Assembly: GCA_907163375.1 (NCBI GenBank)
Contig: CAJQUW010003382.1
Coordinates: 1-64,000, forward strand
DNA: 64,000 nucleotides
Source of the DNA: Prostheceraeus crozeri
Taxonomy: Eukaryota > Platyhelminthes > Polycladida > Euryleptidae
Reading direction: 5' to 3'
Positions 1-10,755 of the stretch are shown one piece after another (positions within the stretch are counted from its first letter, which is position 1; each line of letters starts with the position of its first letter). The notes under the pieces are model-generated. The model was not told where the DNA came from and did no database searches. It saw only the letters and a list, made by a program, of their open reading frames with translations. Position numbers and translations under genes: made by a program.

Positions 1-34
1 GTTGTATGAATTGTGCTTAACCCTTTGGGGTTTT

Positions 35-54
35 GTGGTATAAATATGCACCAC
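35..54. repeat. palindromic subterminal site of the piggyBac element (left, outer)
   Basis: GTGGTATAAATATGCACCAC is an imperfect palindrome. Related copies lie at 387-406 and 2809-2828 (GTGGTAC...GTACCAC or GTGGTAC...ACACCAC). The inner left and right copies, with the adjoining CAAAACGGA, form an inverted pair. Transposase binding is inferred from position. Confidence 0.7.
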
Positions 55-386
55 ATAAGTAAACCCATCTTTATGTAATTGTAATGATAACATTTAACAA
101 AATCTATCTATATATCGTACAAACACAATCTAAAAAATATATTTAAAGTGATATTTCATTCCAAATGATATATTTAATGTTTGTTTGTCTTCGTAATAGA
201 TGATGATCTTTCGAAATCAATTTCAATTTCGACACCTGTTGATTCAGAGTGATATTTTCGGACAAGTAAGTGATTCAACATTACTCTTTCTACGTATTAT
301 CCGAGTATATTACAGTACTTTCTAAATACATATATCAGCAATCGTATATGATCAACTGATTTAGCGTAATTGAATGAAAAAAACAG

Positions 387-406
387 GTGGTACAAAAATA
401 CACCAC
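387..406. repeat. palindromic subterminal site of the piggyBac element (left, inner)
   Basis: GTGGTACAAAAATACACCAC followed by AAAACGGA is the reverse complement, with one or two changes, of 2802-2828 on the right side. Confidence 0.7.
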
Positions 407-606
407 AAAACGGAAAGAGAATTTTACATTGCAATAAAGTAAAATTCATATCTTGCTAATAGTCAGGGATAAGACACAGGTTTACTAACTGTAAAACCTA
501 CAGAGTAATAAAGAACAATATTATCAATATCAAACAGATTCTGCATCGAGTAAAAATATTAAATTTCTGAATAATGGAACTAAAATCATTTTGAAGTCTG
601 CAAAAA

Positions 607-688
607 TAGAGAGTTCAGCAGCGGGATTCGAACCCGCTAATTTTACTTGTGCTGTGTCGGTGTTATCCACTACACCACTGGAACACGC
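607..688 (-). repeat. tRNA-like sequence (degenerate tRNA or tRNA-derived SINE head)
   Basis: Read on the minus strand it has a good B box (GGTTCGAATCC) in a T arm with stem GCGGG/CCCGC. It also has an A-box-like GTGGTGTAGTGG with D stem GTGT/ACAC. The anticodon stem does not pair, the base before the anticodon is not U, and only about four outer acceptor pairs form. A working tRNA is therefore unlikely. It lies inside the piggyBac element, upstream of the transposase. Confidence 0.5.
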
Positions 689-944
689 ATGTAACTGATT
701 GAGCACGCGGTTTATATTACGGCTTATCAGTTACTTATCAGTGTCTCAAGTAGTAGGAATTTTACATAAAATCGGATTTAGTACAAAATTTACATTTCAT
801 GAAGATCCATGTATTGTTTGGTCAGACCTACTGATTTTTTATAGTTACTGTTTCTAAACATACTCGCATACAGTGCTATAAGCGTGCATGTGTAGCCTGC
901 ATACAATGCATATTAGAGAATAAACATTATGCTTTTTTTCAGGA

Positions 945-2648
945 ATGTCAAGGGCGAATGTGAGAGTCGTTCATTCAAGGAGGGGAGCTGCTCAAGCTGC
1001 AATTGCCCTGCTATATGCTGACAATAGTGACGAGGAAATTGAACCATTAGACGATGAAGACGAATCTTTCATCACTGATGACCAGACAGTCGAGGCTGAT
1101 GAAACAATTATTGGCAATGAAGAAAGTGAAGACGAAGATGAACTAGAAGGCGAAACAACGAACACCACAAGCTTGAATTGGACTCAAATATATAAGATGA
1201 AATCAGTTGAAGTAACGAATCCTATTTCTTTCGGCAGCGTAAAAATCGATTCTGAGCTAAGTGAAGCTGCAACACCTTACGAAGTGTTTGAGAAAACGTT
1301 TCAGGTTCAAAAATTGATAGAAGAAGTAATCCTACCCCAGTCCGTTTTATATGCCAACAGAAAAGGAGTTGACCTGAATACCAATACTGAAGAAATGAAG
1401 GCGCTACTTGGCCTCCATATACTGATGGGATATAATAAATTGCCTGAGTTGAGAGACTATTGGAAGCAAGATGACGATCTTCATGTCAGCAAAGTTTCCC
1501 AAACCATGACCAGCAGAAGATTTGAGATCCTGAGAGCTCATTTGCACTTCAATGACAATGAAGCAGAACATTCTGGAAGGTCCTGGAAAATTCAGCCAGT
1601 CCTGGATCATGCCAACATGGTTTTTCAAGATGCTTATGAATACGAAGAAGAGCTTTCGATAGATGAGCATATGGTGAAATTCAAGGGAAACAATTCCAAC
1701 AAACAATACATGAGAGGAAAACCGACTCCATGGGGTTTCAAAGAGTGGATTCTGGCGGCAGCTAAATCTGGTTATGCTTATCAGATACATCTGTATACTG
1801 GAAAGGATACAGGAAACTCCAATCTTGGCTTGGGAGAACAGGTCGTTACGAAGCTGAGCCAGTGTGTGGAAGGAACTGGATGTGTGATTGGAATGGATAA
1901 CTTTTTCACTTCCATCAATCTTCTTGAAGACCTCCATGCAAAAGGAATCAAAGCTATTGGAACAATTCGTTCTCATCGGAAGGGCCTGCCTCCAAAAGCA
2001 AAAGAAGTAAAGAAGATGAAAGAAGGAGAAACTCACTCTTTTGTCTCGCAGAATGAAAAGGTTTCCGTGTGCCTATGGATGGACAAGCGACCAGTCCTAA
2101 TCGCGTCTAACTTCGTTGATCCCTCACAGACAACAGTTGTTGAAAGAAGGAGACGAGGGCAACCTGGAAAACAGCCGAAGACCATCCCATCTGTTGTCGT
2201 GCAATACAATTCAGCGATGCAGGGTGTTGATTTGTGCGATCAAAAGAAAGTTTCGTACGAGATCGGCCACAGATCCCCAAAGAAGTACTACCTTCGTCTA
2301 TTCTTCGATCTTTTGGACATGGCTATCAACAATGCATATGTTGTCTACTGCTCTAGGAAACTGGGAAAGATGTCATCGTACGAATTTCGACGATCAGTGG
2401 CAAACAGCATGATTCGTGGATTCTCAAGTAGAGAAAGAGAGCCAAGATGTGCACCTCCTGCCAAGAGATTACGTGTTCGAAGTTCAAATACACCTCTACA
2501 TCTCCCAAGAGTTGCCGCGGACAGAAAACGTTGCAAACATTGCAGCTCCCGATTGGTGGACAACAGGAGTAACATTCAGTGCACAGATTGTGATGTTGCG
2601 CTCTGTCTGAATAGTTCTCGAAATTGCTTTCGGGACTATCATTCATGA
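945..2648 (+). CDS. piggyBac-like transposase (DDD, PGBD type)
   Basis: This is a 567-residue protein, the usual size for piggyBac transposases, which cut and paste DNA at TTAA sites in the nucleus. An acidic N-terminal tail (residues 25-70) is followed by the RNase H-like DDE_Tnp_1_7 domain. Likely catalytic aspartates are D240 (in SIDEHMV), D318 (in IGMDNFF) and D429 or D432 (in GVDLCDQ). The C-terminus (about 530-567) holds a Cys-rich cross-brace (CKHC...CTDC...C...C), the zinc finger that binds the inverted-repeat ends in this family. The ATG at 945 follows a pyrimidine run ending in CAG, so an upstream noncoding exon is possible. No stop or frameshift is seen, so the copy could be active. 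Confidence 0.95.
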   Translation: MSRANVRVVHSRRGAAQAAIALLYADNSDEEIEPLDDEDESFITDDQTVEADETIIGNEESEDEDELEGETTNTTSLNWTQIYKMKSVEVTNPISFGSVKIDSELSEAATPYEVFEKTFQVQKLIEEVILPQSVLYANRKGVDLNTNTEEMKALLGLHILMGYNKLPELRDYWKQDDDLHVSKVSQTMTSRRFEILRAHLHFNDNEAEHSGRSWKIQPVLDHANMVFQDAYEYEEELSIDEHMVKFKGNNSNKQYMRGKPTPWGFKEWILAAAKSGYAYQIHLYTGKDTGNSNLGLGEQVVTKLSQCVEGTGCVIGMDNFFTSINLLEDLHAKGIKAIGTIRSHRKGLPPKAKEVKKMKEGETHSFVSQNEKVSVCLWMDKRPVLIASNFVDPSQTTVVERRRRGQPGKQPKTIPSVVVQYNSAMQGVDLCDQKKVSYEIGHRSPKKYYLRLFFDLLDMAINNAYVVYCSRKLGKMSSYEFRRSVANSMIRGFSSREREPRCAPPAKRLRVRSSNTPLHLPRVAADRKRCKHCSSRLVDNRSNIQCTDCDVALCLNSSRNCFRDYHS

Positions 2649-2801
2649 CGTTACAAATCTAAGGAGATCTTTCGTAACTCAATTTTATGCTTCTCCATGT
2701 GAACGATGAGCTCTGTTTATCGTGAATAAAGTCATTCGGAATAGCGGATGTTTTACTCAATTTCATGTCTAAATTCAATAAGTCTTATTTCAAAGTGTAA
2801 T

Positions 2802-2828
2802 CCGTTTTGTGGTACATTTTTGTACCAC
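2802..2828. repeat. palindromic subterminal site of the piggyBac element (right)
   Basis: CCGTTTT followed by GTGGTACATTTTTGTACCAC. It is the inverted partner of the site at 387-413. Confidence 0.7.
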
Positions 2829-3003
2829 ATCAAAAAATCAATATGTCAACGCTTTATATTAGATATTTTCTAATATATTCACTAATTTACCATATTTAAG
2901 CAAGATAACATTGATTTATTTATGCTTCTTAGGTTAGTTACCTTATAAACCTCAAAGGGTTAAAATCCATTCTTAATTGAATCGCTCTTAATTAATGAAC
3001 GAA

Positions 3004-3165
3004 TTAAACAGTATGGTTAGCGCACGGTCTGTCCTTGAAGCCCTAAGAGAATAGGTTGATACGTAGCATCCACTTCCTCTCACGCACATGATGAGAATCA
3101 TATTAGTAGTAACCACAGTTCCGTAAGTCCTCATATTGAAATGATTGGCAACTTATAAGTCTACT
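3004..3165 (-). pseudogene. GPCR fragment, N-terminal/TM1 part (decayed paralogue)
   Basis: It aligns by eye with the 5' part of the open GPCR gene at 30738-31829 (the region around 31625-31780), sharing blocks such as CACGGTCTGTCCTTGA and ATGATGAGAATCATATT. Frameshifts and lost codons show it is dead. It starts just beyond the piggyBac end and no further GPCR exons follow, so it is a truncated copy. Confidence 0.75.
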
Positions 3166-3759
3166 TCTGAAACACTTTCGAGTCTCGTGTGCACACTCAT
3201 CATGCATCTGTATTTTCATGTCCCACACTCGTTGTAACCCACTTGTACATAGACTCAGTACAATGTTGTATCCACTCTGTTAGCGTGTTAGCGTGCGGTC
3301 GTATTTTCTATAGCTCTTGTCTATTGTCGAATTTTCACTGTTATCATAGTTTTAAGTAATCGTTTCCCGTAGTTTTTGATATCGTAGTGGTCCTTATTGT
3401 GTTTGCAGTCTTTTGGTGCTGGTTTTGCTGTTGTTTTCTGATTATTTTCTTTTTTGTAGCAATTTTTTTATATAGTAGAGAACCCCTATTGTGATGATTT
3501 TGGTGAGATGACTTCACTGCCTTTGTGAAGCAACAATTTCACTCCAACCGTCCGAAGACTTTCTATTCAACTACTTGATTTACGTCGATTTTATTACGAT
3601 TATTTACGATTTAGTCGATTTACTTGACAGTAGGTAAGACATCAAACTGTTCGACTTTGCCATATTTTATTGTTATTGTACATAGAAATCTGATCTTTCC
3701 GCTAACTTTTGTGAAATTTCATAATGATTATATTGCAACCAGTGTCTCCGTCATAACCT

Positions 3760-3930
3760 AGCGATCGCCAATGTGGGGTTTTCAGAGATTCTATTTCGGA
3801 ATGGGACATTCATGTGACTTGTGAAAAGTGTGATTTGCTCTTCCATTCCTATTGTACGAAACTGCCATCGTATGAATTTATTAAGTATATAAAAACAAAA
3901 CGGATATACACTTGTGACACTTGTACATAG
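3760..3930 (+). pseudogene. PHD-finger-like fragment of a LINE ORF1
   Basis: One frame ending at the TAG at 3928-3930 encodes C-x2-C-x4-H-x2-C and a final C-x2-C (ESWDIHV-type strand, TCEKC, FHSYC, YTCDTC). This resembles the PHD/ESF zinc finger found in ORF1 proteins of CR1/L2-type LINEs. It sits upstream of a gag-like ORF and an endonuclease fragment, as expected for LINE order. The 5' part is not recognised. Confidence 0.5.
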
Positions 3931-4261
3931 GAATAAACTGTTTATCTGAAGTTTGCTAGAATGGAAATTGACTCAAGGTCGCGGCACATCCGGGGGAACT
4001 AAGTTGGGGCATGAAGAACCAATTAAAACCTTCGATTTTCTCATGTGACTGATTCTAACCCAATGATACAGACGTTGGCAGGTGCATCTAAGTGAAAATG
4101 CGTGCGATTTATGTGCCGTTATTGTGCATTGCATGAAGCTTGATTTCCATTCTAGAGGTTTTATTGTTGTCAATTTCTATGCACTTGTATGTTCAAAATT
4201 TATCCTACTGAAATCCAGAACATAGGTGAAACAAAATGAATAACATCAAAATCAACAAAAC

Positions 4262-5222
4262 AAAGAAGAACTAGATTGTGAAGCCGAAATCGATAGAATG
4301 AAGCAAAGACATCATCGAGAAAGAGAAGATTTGCTGACATCAATAAATACTTATGAGCAAGACATGAAGAAAAAGATGAAGAAATTAGAAACTTATAAGC
4401 AGAAATCATACAGATGCGGTAGTCGGAAATCGATGCGAGAAGGATAGAAGCAAATAAAAGTCAAGAAAAGAAAGACAATGAAAGCGAAGACTCTGACGAA
4501 GAAGATTGTACAAATAAAGAAGACGATGACGTTGAAGACACAGAATATTACTTGAAGCAAATCAATATGAAAATAAGAAAAATGGGCGACAACATCAATG
4601 AAATTCATTCAACGGCTAACGCAATACGCGAAGAACGCTTACGAGTAAGCCCACCAAAGTCCAGTTTCCCTAAATTTATAACAATAAATACAACATCAAG
4701 CCAATCTCCGCAAGCAGAACAACGTCCTATTGAAGCAGATCGAGTTAACCAGCAGGAAGTTCAACGTTTACATCAACGGTCATCTCATCAAAGGCCGCCT
4801 CAACACCAAAGTCATGTTACACTTGCGGTAGACGTGGGCACCTCTCGTGGAATTGCTGGTTTAACAACAACTACAACATGAGACCACAACCAAGAAGATA
4901 TCCTGGACAGTATACTGATAGAAGAACAATGCCATATAGAAGACAATGGAGAAATTTCAGACACGATGGAAATTATGAGTGGGCTAACGAAAGAAGATAC
5001 CCAAGAAATCCATATCATGATCAAAGACCACACGGAAGACGACAACATCAATTTTATGAGAGCAGAAATTATCGAAGAGTAAATGATCAATTTCCTGAAG
5101 AAAGAATAATACCATTGTCGCCAAACCAACATCAACAACAAAGCACTCATTACAGAACAAACGATAATAGCTACACAAATCATTCAACACGTTCTAATTA
5201 CAATGATAACCGCTATTTTTGA
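4262..5222 (+). pseudogene. LINE ORF1 / gag-like protein, frameshifted, with a CCHC zinc knuckle
   Basis: The upstream half encodes a Lys/Glu-rich, coiled-coil-like stretch. Around 4811-4856 the second frame reads a CCHC knuckle (CYTCGRRGHLSWNC). A basic, Arg/Tyr/Asn/Gln-rich tail follows to the stop at 5220-5222. The two parts are in different frames, with the shift lying near 4790-4810, so the gene is broken. The protein would bind RNA/DNA as the nucleic-acid chaperone of the retrotransposon. Exact clade not determined. Confidence 0.65.
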
Positions 5223-5280
5223 TGAAGTGAAAGAAGGAAAGGAGGAAAAACTGCTGCTGAAAAGAAACAGACAAAGCATG

Positions 5281-5525
5281 CTAATATAGAATTATTCTAT
5301 GTCAATATTAATGGATTAAATGAGGATTTTTTACATGATATTCAGGAAGCTAATATCATATGTCTAACAGAAACACATTTGACTCGTATCCAAGCTCAAT
5401 CGGTGCTTGAAAATTGCTACGGTCTTCATACAATAGCCAATAGAAACATCAATCGCGGGAGAAATATAAAAGGTGTCTCGATATATATAAAAGAAACTGA
5501 TGATATTTCAATTCTCATTCGATGA
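5281..5525 (+). pseudogene. LINE apurinic-like endonuclease domain, N-terminal part
   Basis: The translation contains the endonuclease motifs NINGL and IICLTETHL near its start, typical of the exonuclease-endonuclease-phosphatase fold that nicks target DNA in non-LTR retrotransposons. The frame stops at about 5525. The rest of the same domain seems to resume near 7190, so about 1.6 kb of other DNA has separated the halves. Confidence 0.65.
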
Positions 5526-7189
5526 TGAAAGTCATCCCGGTAGCCATTTATAATAGAATATAATGCTTACTAATTTAAATTATTAGTTAAAGTAGTCCTA
5601 ATGAGGACTGATGGCGTTCTCCAATCTGCAAGTGTACAAATGCAATGTTACTGTAACCATTGGATTAATCAGTTCTTAAAAAAACTCAATGTAGCTTTCT
5701 CGTGGCAACGAATTAAAATTGATCAGCTTTGGCCCAATATCTGGTAAAAATGGAAATCTTAAGACTTGTAATACTGTTCATTCTTGCTGTCAATATACAT
5801 GTACTAATACCATAGATTCGAAACACTGCCGTATACACGTTCAAAACAGACGTCGAATAGATGCTGATAGTGGAAATAGAATAGGACAATGGTCTCCATA
5901 GGTTAAGGAAATTAAAAATGGATATTATAAAACAACAGGAAACCGATGAATAAAAATTGAAAAAGTGGAGGTAAAATATGGAAATACAACGATGCTACTA
6001 CACCGATTACAAGTGAACTATATCTGACACTACACAAAGTGGATAAGTGGAAAGTGGAAAGTGGATAATCGAGGTAAACAATAGAACTACAATGACACTC
6101 TACTACACAGAAAGCAATGAAACTATACACACTATACCTAAGACTACACATGGAAAATACTATTTCTTCACTTGAATTTGTTATCGCCAGTTTCTTCATC
6201 CGTCTATAGTAGCCTACTTCATGTAATTCCACATTTCTCCATTTGAATTACAATACATCGACCATTCAGCTACCGATTAAGGGATATAAAACATAATACT
6301 GCAGTCCGTCAGTCATCAGCAGGTACTCGTCTAGTTGTGCTTCGACCCCTAACCTGAACACTCAAACCCAGACGAGCGGGGTCCCACACAGTGGCTGACA
6401 AAATACTGAAAAGGTAATGATATGTTTTGAAAGATATGTCACAAAGATAAATCAGACATCATTCAATTGTTACGTTTCCCACATGTAAACTCATCCTGTC
6501 ATTAAATTCATCCCATCAATAAATACAGTATGCTTTTTGCGATCCGCAAATGTAAGCAAATCCTGTACATCAATCTTTGCCTTTTCGATTCCCACAAGTA
6601 AACAGATCCTGTTCATCCTCGAATCCCATAAAGATGTAATCGCTGTGTGATAAATATGTAATCCGCCTTTACACAAACTTCGCCTCATACATCAAGACTT
6701 AACAATGGGAGCTCTCTCATCTCCCGTAAGCCACGCTAAGCGCTCTGTATTCACTCTTCACCCCCCCCCCCCATATGATGGCTACAAGTCATTGTTCGTC
6801 GTTTATTCACCTATGCAGCAAGGCATTAAGGAAAATGTGAGTCGTTTGTTGGTCGCGTGCCTCATTGAAATTCACAGAGTGAAGTGAATTGTCGAGCCGA
6901 GAAAGGACCATATTTGTGAAGCGATTCATTATGCCTTGTGAGAGCCTTTTCTGTGTAGCTCATCAAGTCATGCTGAGAATAACTTCTAGATTTCATGATA
7001 TTTAGTGTCTTGTTAGTTTTGTGTACAGCGTCTTGTAACTTCGAGCATATTCTACAATATCTGACTACTTGCGACGCGAAAACATGAAGGGCCATCGGTA
7101 ATGGCATCATGCTCTCCGGAAAAGCTAGATTTTTTTAATGCTAGATTTTTAATGCTAGATACATGTATTGAAAGTTTGATTAAGAAAAA
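5526..7189. other. Insert between the two LINE endonuclease pieces; no gene recognised
   Basis: No convincing coding frame. It contains a CTAATTTAAATTATTAG-like AT palindrome near 5570, short repeats around 6020-6065 (GTGGATAAGTGGAAAGTGGAAAG), spaced repeats of the kind CACAAGTAAACAGATCCTGTTCATC (6480-6620) and a C13 run at 6764. It may be one or more non-autonomous insertions. Confidence 0.4.
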
Positions 7190-8030
7190 GGAAATCTCCA
7201 AATACTCAAATTAAAAAGTACTCATTGGAATAATTTAGAACATATATTCCTGATTGTTTGTTATGTAGACAACCGAGATTCAAAATACAAAGACAGAGAA
7301 ATATATGAAAATATTAAGCAATACATGATCCAATTTAGAATGGAAAACATAATAATGATCGGGGATTTCAATGGCCACATTGGCAATAAAACAAGCTATG
7401 TCAGTTGTACACTTCCAGAAAGAAAGTCAGATGACGTTTTGATAAATCCAATGGGCCGAAATTTAATTAATTTTTGTAATGAAACTTCTTTGATAATTGC
7501 AAATGGTAGGTTAGAAAATAATTCTGAGGGTAGATGCACTTATTATAGAACTCAAAATGACGAGATACGTAAATTTGGTAATTGACTTCCTTCTTATATC
7601 GGAATTAATGGTAAATAATCTTAATTCCTTTCAAATAATGGAACCGGTTCCATATACGGATCACTCTCCAATGATAATAGAATTAAAAATAAAATTAATA
7701 TCAGAATTTGAGGAACAAAATCATCAACCTGATCAGGATTGCTATCATACCAAAGTAATCAAACCTCATAAATGGAAAAGCAATATGAAAAATAGCTTTA
7801 ACCATAAAAAGTTTATTGAAAGATGTAAAGGTCTAGAATTAGTTAGAATTGTGCTTTTGAGAATACTATGAAATCATATCTGAATTTTGATATTGAATAC
7901 AATGACATCAATATATTATTAAAATTTCGAACAAAAAATCACAAATTAGATTTCGCAACTGGCAGTTACGGAAATCGACTGCGATATGAAGATCGTTTAG
8001 TCAATGAAGCGATACATAGCGTTAGTTCAG
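7190..8030 (+). pseudogene. LINE endonuclease domain, C-terminal part
   Basis: Frames at 7325-7585 and 7557-7871 overlap with a frameshift. They contain IMIGDFNGHIG (the conserved GDFN active-site motif) and YTDHSPMII (the SDHSP-type motif). These are the late motifs of the same endonuclease family as at 5281-5525. No reverse transcriptase follows, so the LINE is truncated. Confidence 0.65.
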
Positions 8031-8489
8031 ACAATAAAAGGGTACCCAATGTCTTCTTTAATCCTTTACGCAGCGTTAGTTCAGATGTGAAAAGGCGCCC
8101 ATGGCCTATGATTTTTCTCTACTATCAATTTTGACAAAAAAGCGTGCTACAATTCTGCTCTACCACTGTCAGTTTCTGAAGCGAGTACAGCCGAAAATGG
8201 CAGCCTCTTCATTCGCCATAGGCACCAAAAGCTTGGTCAGGACACCAAATTGTGGGCAGAGACGACTGCTACCTTCTCCCCCTCATATATTGGAATATAG
8301 CCAGGATAGCCAGTCAACCTATTTGTGGAGGCGAGTGACTGTACATGCTCACATATCGCCAACAACATAACAAGTCCTATAAAAAGTGGTCAAGTCTCAT
8401 GCTTTTTCATTTTTAGGCCCAGGCCCGTGTTTTTTTAAATTAGTAGCTATTTGAATATATTCGCAATTGATGTTTGAACAAACAACTAT

Positions 8490-8757
8490 CATGTTTTTAG
8501 CCAATACATTGGAAAAACTAAACGCCGACTTCAACAACGGATTGATGAACCTAAGAATAGTCCGACAGCAATTAATGAGCATTTTTTAACTGTAGTAGAT
8601 GTAACTCAGAAATTGATCAACAATTTAAAATGGTGTACGAAGGTAACACAGATTATGAGATTAGCATTGTTGCGGCTCTTAAAATCAAAGATAGACAGCC
8701 AAAAATTAATCGTAGTGCTAAGTACAGCGGTGTTTCCTACTTATTAAAGATATTAAA
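8490..8757 (+). pseudogene. GIY-YIG endonuclease fragment, Penelope-like
   Basis: Translation gives QYIGKTKRRLQQRI then EHF and, after a frame change, ALKIKDRQPKIN. These match the second half of the GIY-YIG nuclease carried at the C-terminus of Penelope-like retroelements. The GIY half is missing or decayed. Confidence 0.55.
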
Positions 8758-9377
8758 TTAAAGTCCTTTGTTAACTTAATTTGTTTCATTGGTTTTCACA
8801 TGCCGTATTGATTGATTTTGCCCGTCTAATGTCACGTTACCAGAATTGAATTTATCTCACTGCAGCGAACTATCAGTTAGCGCCAACGCTGTGCAGAGTA
8901 TCATACAATCATGTTTTACATTATCAAGATTCAATCAAAATGTCTTATTGTTCAGAATAAAGGCATATGAGTGTTCATGAGAAAATATACATAGCCACCA
9001 ACTAAATGCAACTTTGGATGATATAGTAAGTGTACTGGGCATACATGCTTCCATATTCATAGATACAACGTATTCACAAATCGAAATATGTAAAAGCGTG
9101 TCTGCTTTTCAAATCGTGGTTATGACTCGCTTCCGCAAAGGAAATGCCCATGCTATTAATAACCTCCTCCCCGAATAAAACCATTTGAAAATGCTGTCAA
9201 ATATCGCAGAAATGTGCATGTCTTGTGTAGAGTTGTAGACATATCACTTTGGAAGAGGCGCTGATCTATGATTTTCATTGATGTCAAATTCCTGGTAATC
9301 CAAGGCCAAGTCACGATCTCGACATACAACCATTCGCCTTGTAACTGACAAAGCTGCAATTGTTGATTGCTGCTAAT

Positions 9378-9440
9378 TGCTATTATTGCGTTGGAGTTCT
9401 CACTAGCATAGCTAGAGCACCTGGGTTCGAATCCCGGCGC
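9378..9440 (+). repeat. tRNA-like 3' half (B box and T arm)
   Basis: CTGGGTTCGAATCCCGG forms a complete T arm, preceded by a D-arm-like TAGCATAGCTAGAGCA. No full cloverleaf can be built. It is most likely a SINE or tRNA relic. A weaker T-arm-like string (ACCTGGGTTCGAATCTAGAT) is at 11771. Confidence 0.4.
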
Positions 9441-10755
9441 TGAATATCAGCCTATATAATTACTTTCCTAGAGAACGAATGAAATTATGATTTACCAAAG
9501 TAAATCCTATATCAAGTAATCACGAGTCATTGAAGACCCTTTTAGCTAAGGAATTTCTAGCTGAGGGACTTTTTATCCTTTAATAAGTTTCTTTTGGCTA
9601 GATAGTTACTTTCAGTATATGGAAAACGTCGATTTCTAATGACTTCAAAAAAATAATCGGCACCTGTCACCGGTTTAATGGCTATCGGCCGATTATCAAA
9701 ATCAATAATCGGCACACCCTAGTCATCAGTGTGTGATGTGCTACATATTATATCAACATTTCATAAACTATCATGTAATGCTGACAAAGAAACTTTCTCA
9801 CATACGACATTGATCTATTATAGAATTAAATGTGCGTTCTTCATGTCAACTGTAAATATAGTTTAATGAACATGAACTGAAGGTTCTATCAATGGTGAAT
9901 AAAGTTAAATGAATGCGTGCATCGAAGATTCCATCTATAATTGATAACGTTTGATTTGGCAGTTCACCTCACAGAAGTTAGAGTCATTTGGTTCAACGGC
10001 ATTGCAGCCGCAGGAAAACGTTGATTTTAATTTCTCAACAAATTCTCCACGATAAGCACGAAAGAAAATGGTCTAAAAAATGAAATTGATGCAATGATTG
10101 AGAGTCTCAATGTAAGACAAAAAAAGCAAGGATACTATATTCTTAAAAAGCATAATATTTTCTCACAGCAAAATAATTGGGCTGCTATAGACATTATATG
10201 TGCACTGAACATCACAGCGAAATACAGCAATCCTGCTACCATTATCAGTGGCAGTCTGCTCCTGCTTAGTCATTTCGTCAACATTCTGGCTTCCGCCCGC
10301 CATTGATATTTTCCAACGAATTTGTTTGTACCATTTGCCCAAAATCAAGTTATTGAATACAATACCAAAATTGACGGTATGAAAGTCAAAGCAACAATCT
10401 CATTCAACGTGAAAAAGATCTTATGAATTTCCATCGGCAGAGAATCTTTAGTAGCCTATTTTCGGTGCATTCAAATGTATCACTATCGCTGATCAATTCA
10501 ACAACAATATATTCGCATGCGCTGGGCTAACTAAAATAGGTAAACTAAAATAAATATCAGAAAACCTAAGAATGTGCTGCGTTTGGCAAACATCACCTTG
10601 GCCTTCATTGGATGATGCATCAAAAGAACTCGCTCAAGTCTCATAGAAACAATTTCATTTGGTGAAGCGGACAGGTAAACCATTGAATGCAAATAATTTA
10701 CAGAGGACATCTATATAACTCCAAAAAACCTCTAGGACCATTCAAGCCATAAAAC

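Larger units (their letters stand above)
21..2959 (+). mobile_element. piggyBac-family DNA transposon, apparently complete
   Basis: The element is bounded by TTAA target duplications (17-20 and 2960-2963). Its termini form an imperfect inverted repeat, CCCTTTGGGG at 21 and CCTCAAAGGG ending at 2959. Inside are extra palindromic sites, listed separately. One long transposase frame (945-2648) fills the centre. A tRNA-like stretch lies in the 5' untranslated part. TTAA specificity and a DDD transposase are family hallmarks. The intact reading frame and matching ends suggest a young insertion. Confidence 0.93.

Noticed and set aside
607..688. Functional tRNA gene
   Set aside because: Anticodon stem and most of the acceptor stem do not pair and U33 is missing.
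1404..2036. 210-codon minus-strand frame
   Set aside because: Antisense shadow of the piggyBac transposase.
9655..9725. Complete MITE around AATCGGC...GCCGATTAT motifs
   Set aside because: Repeated short motifs only; no definable ends or duplication.
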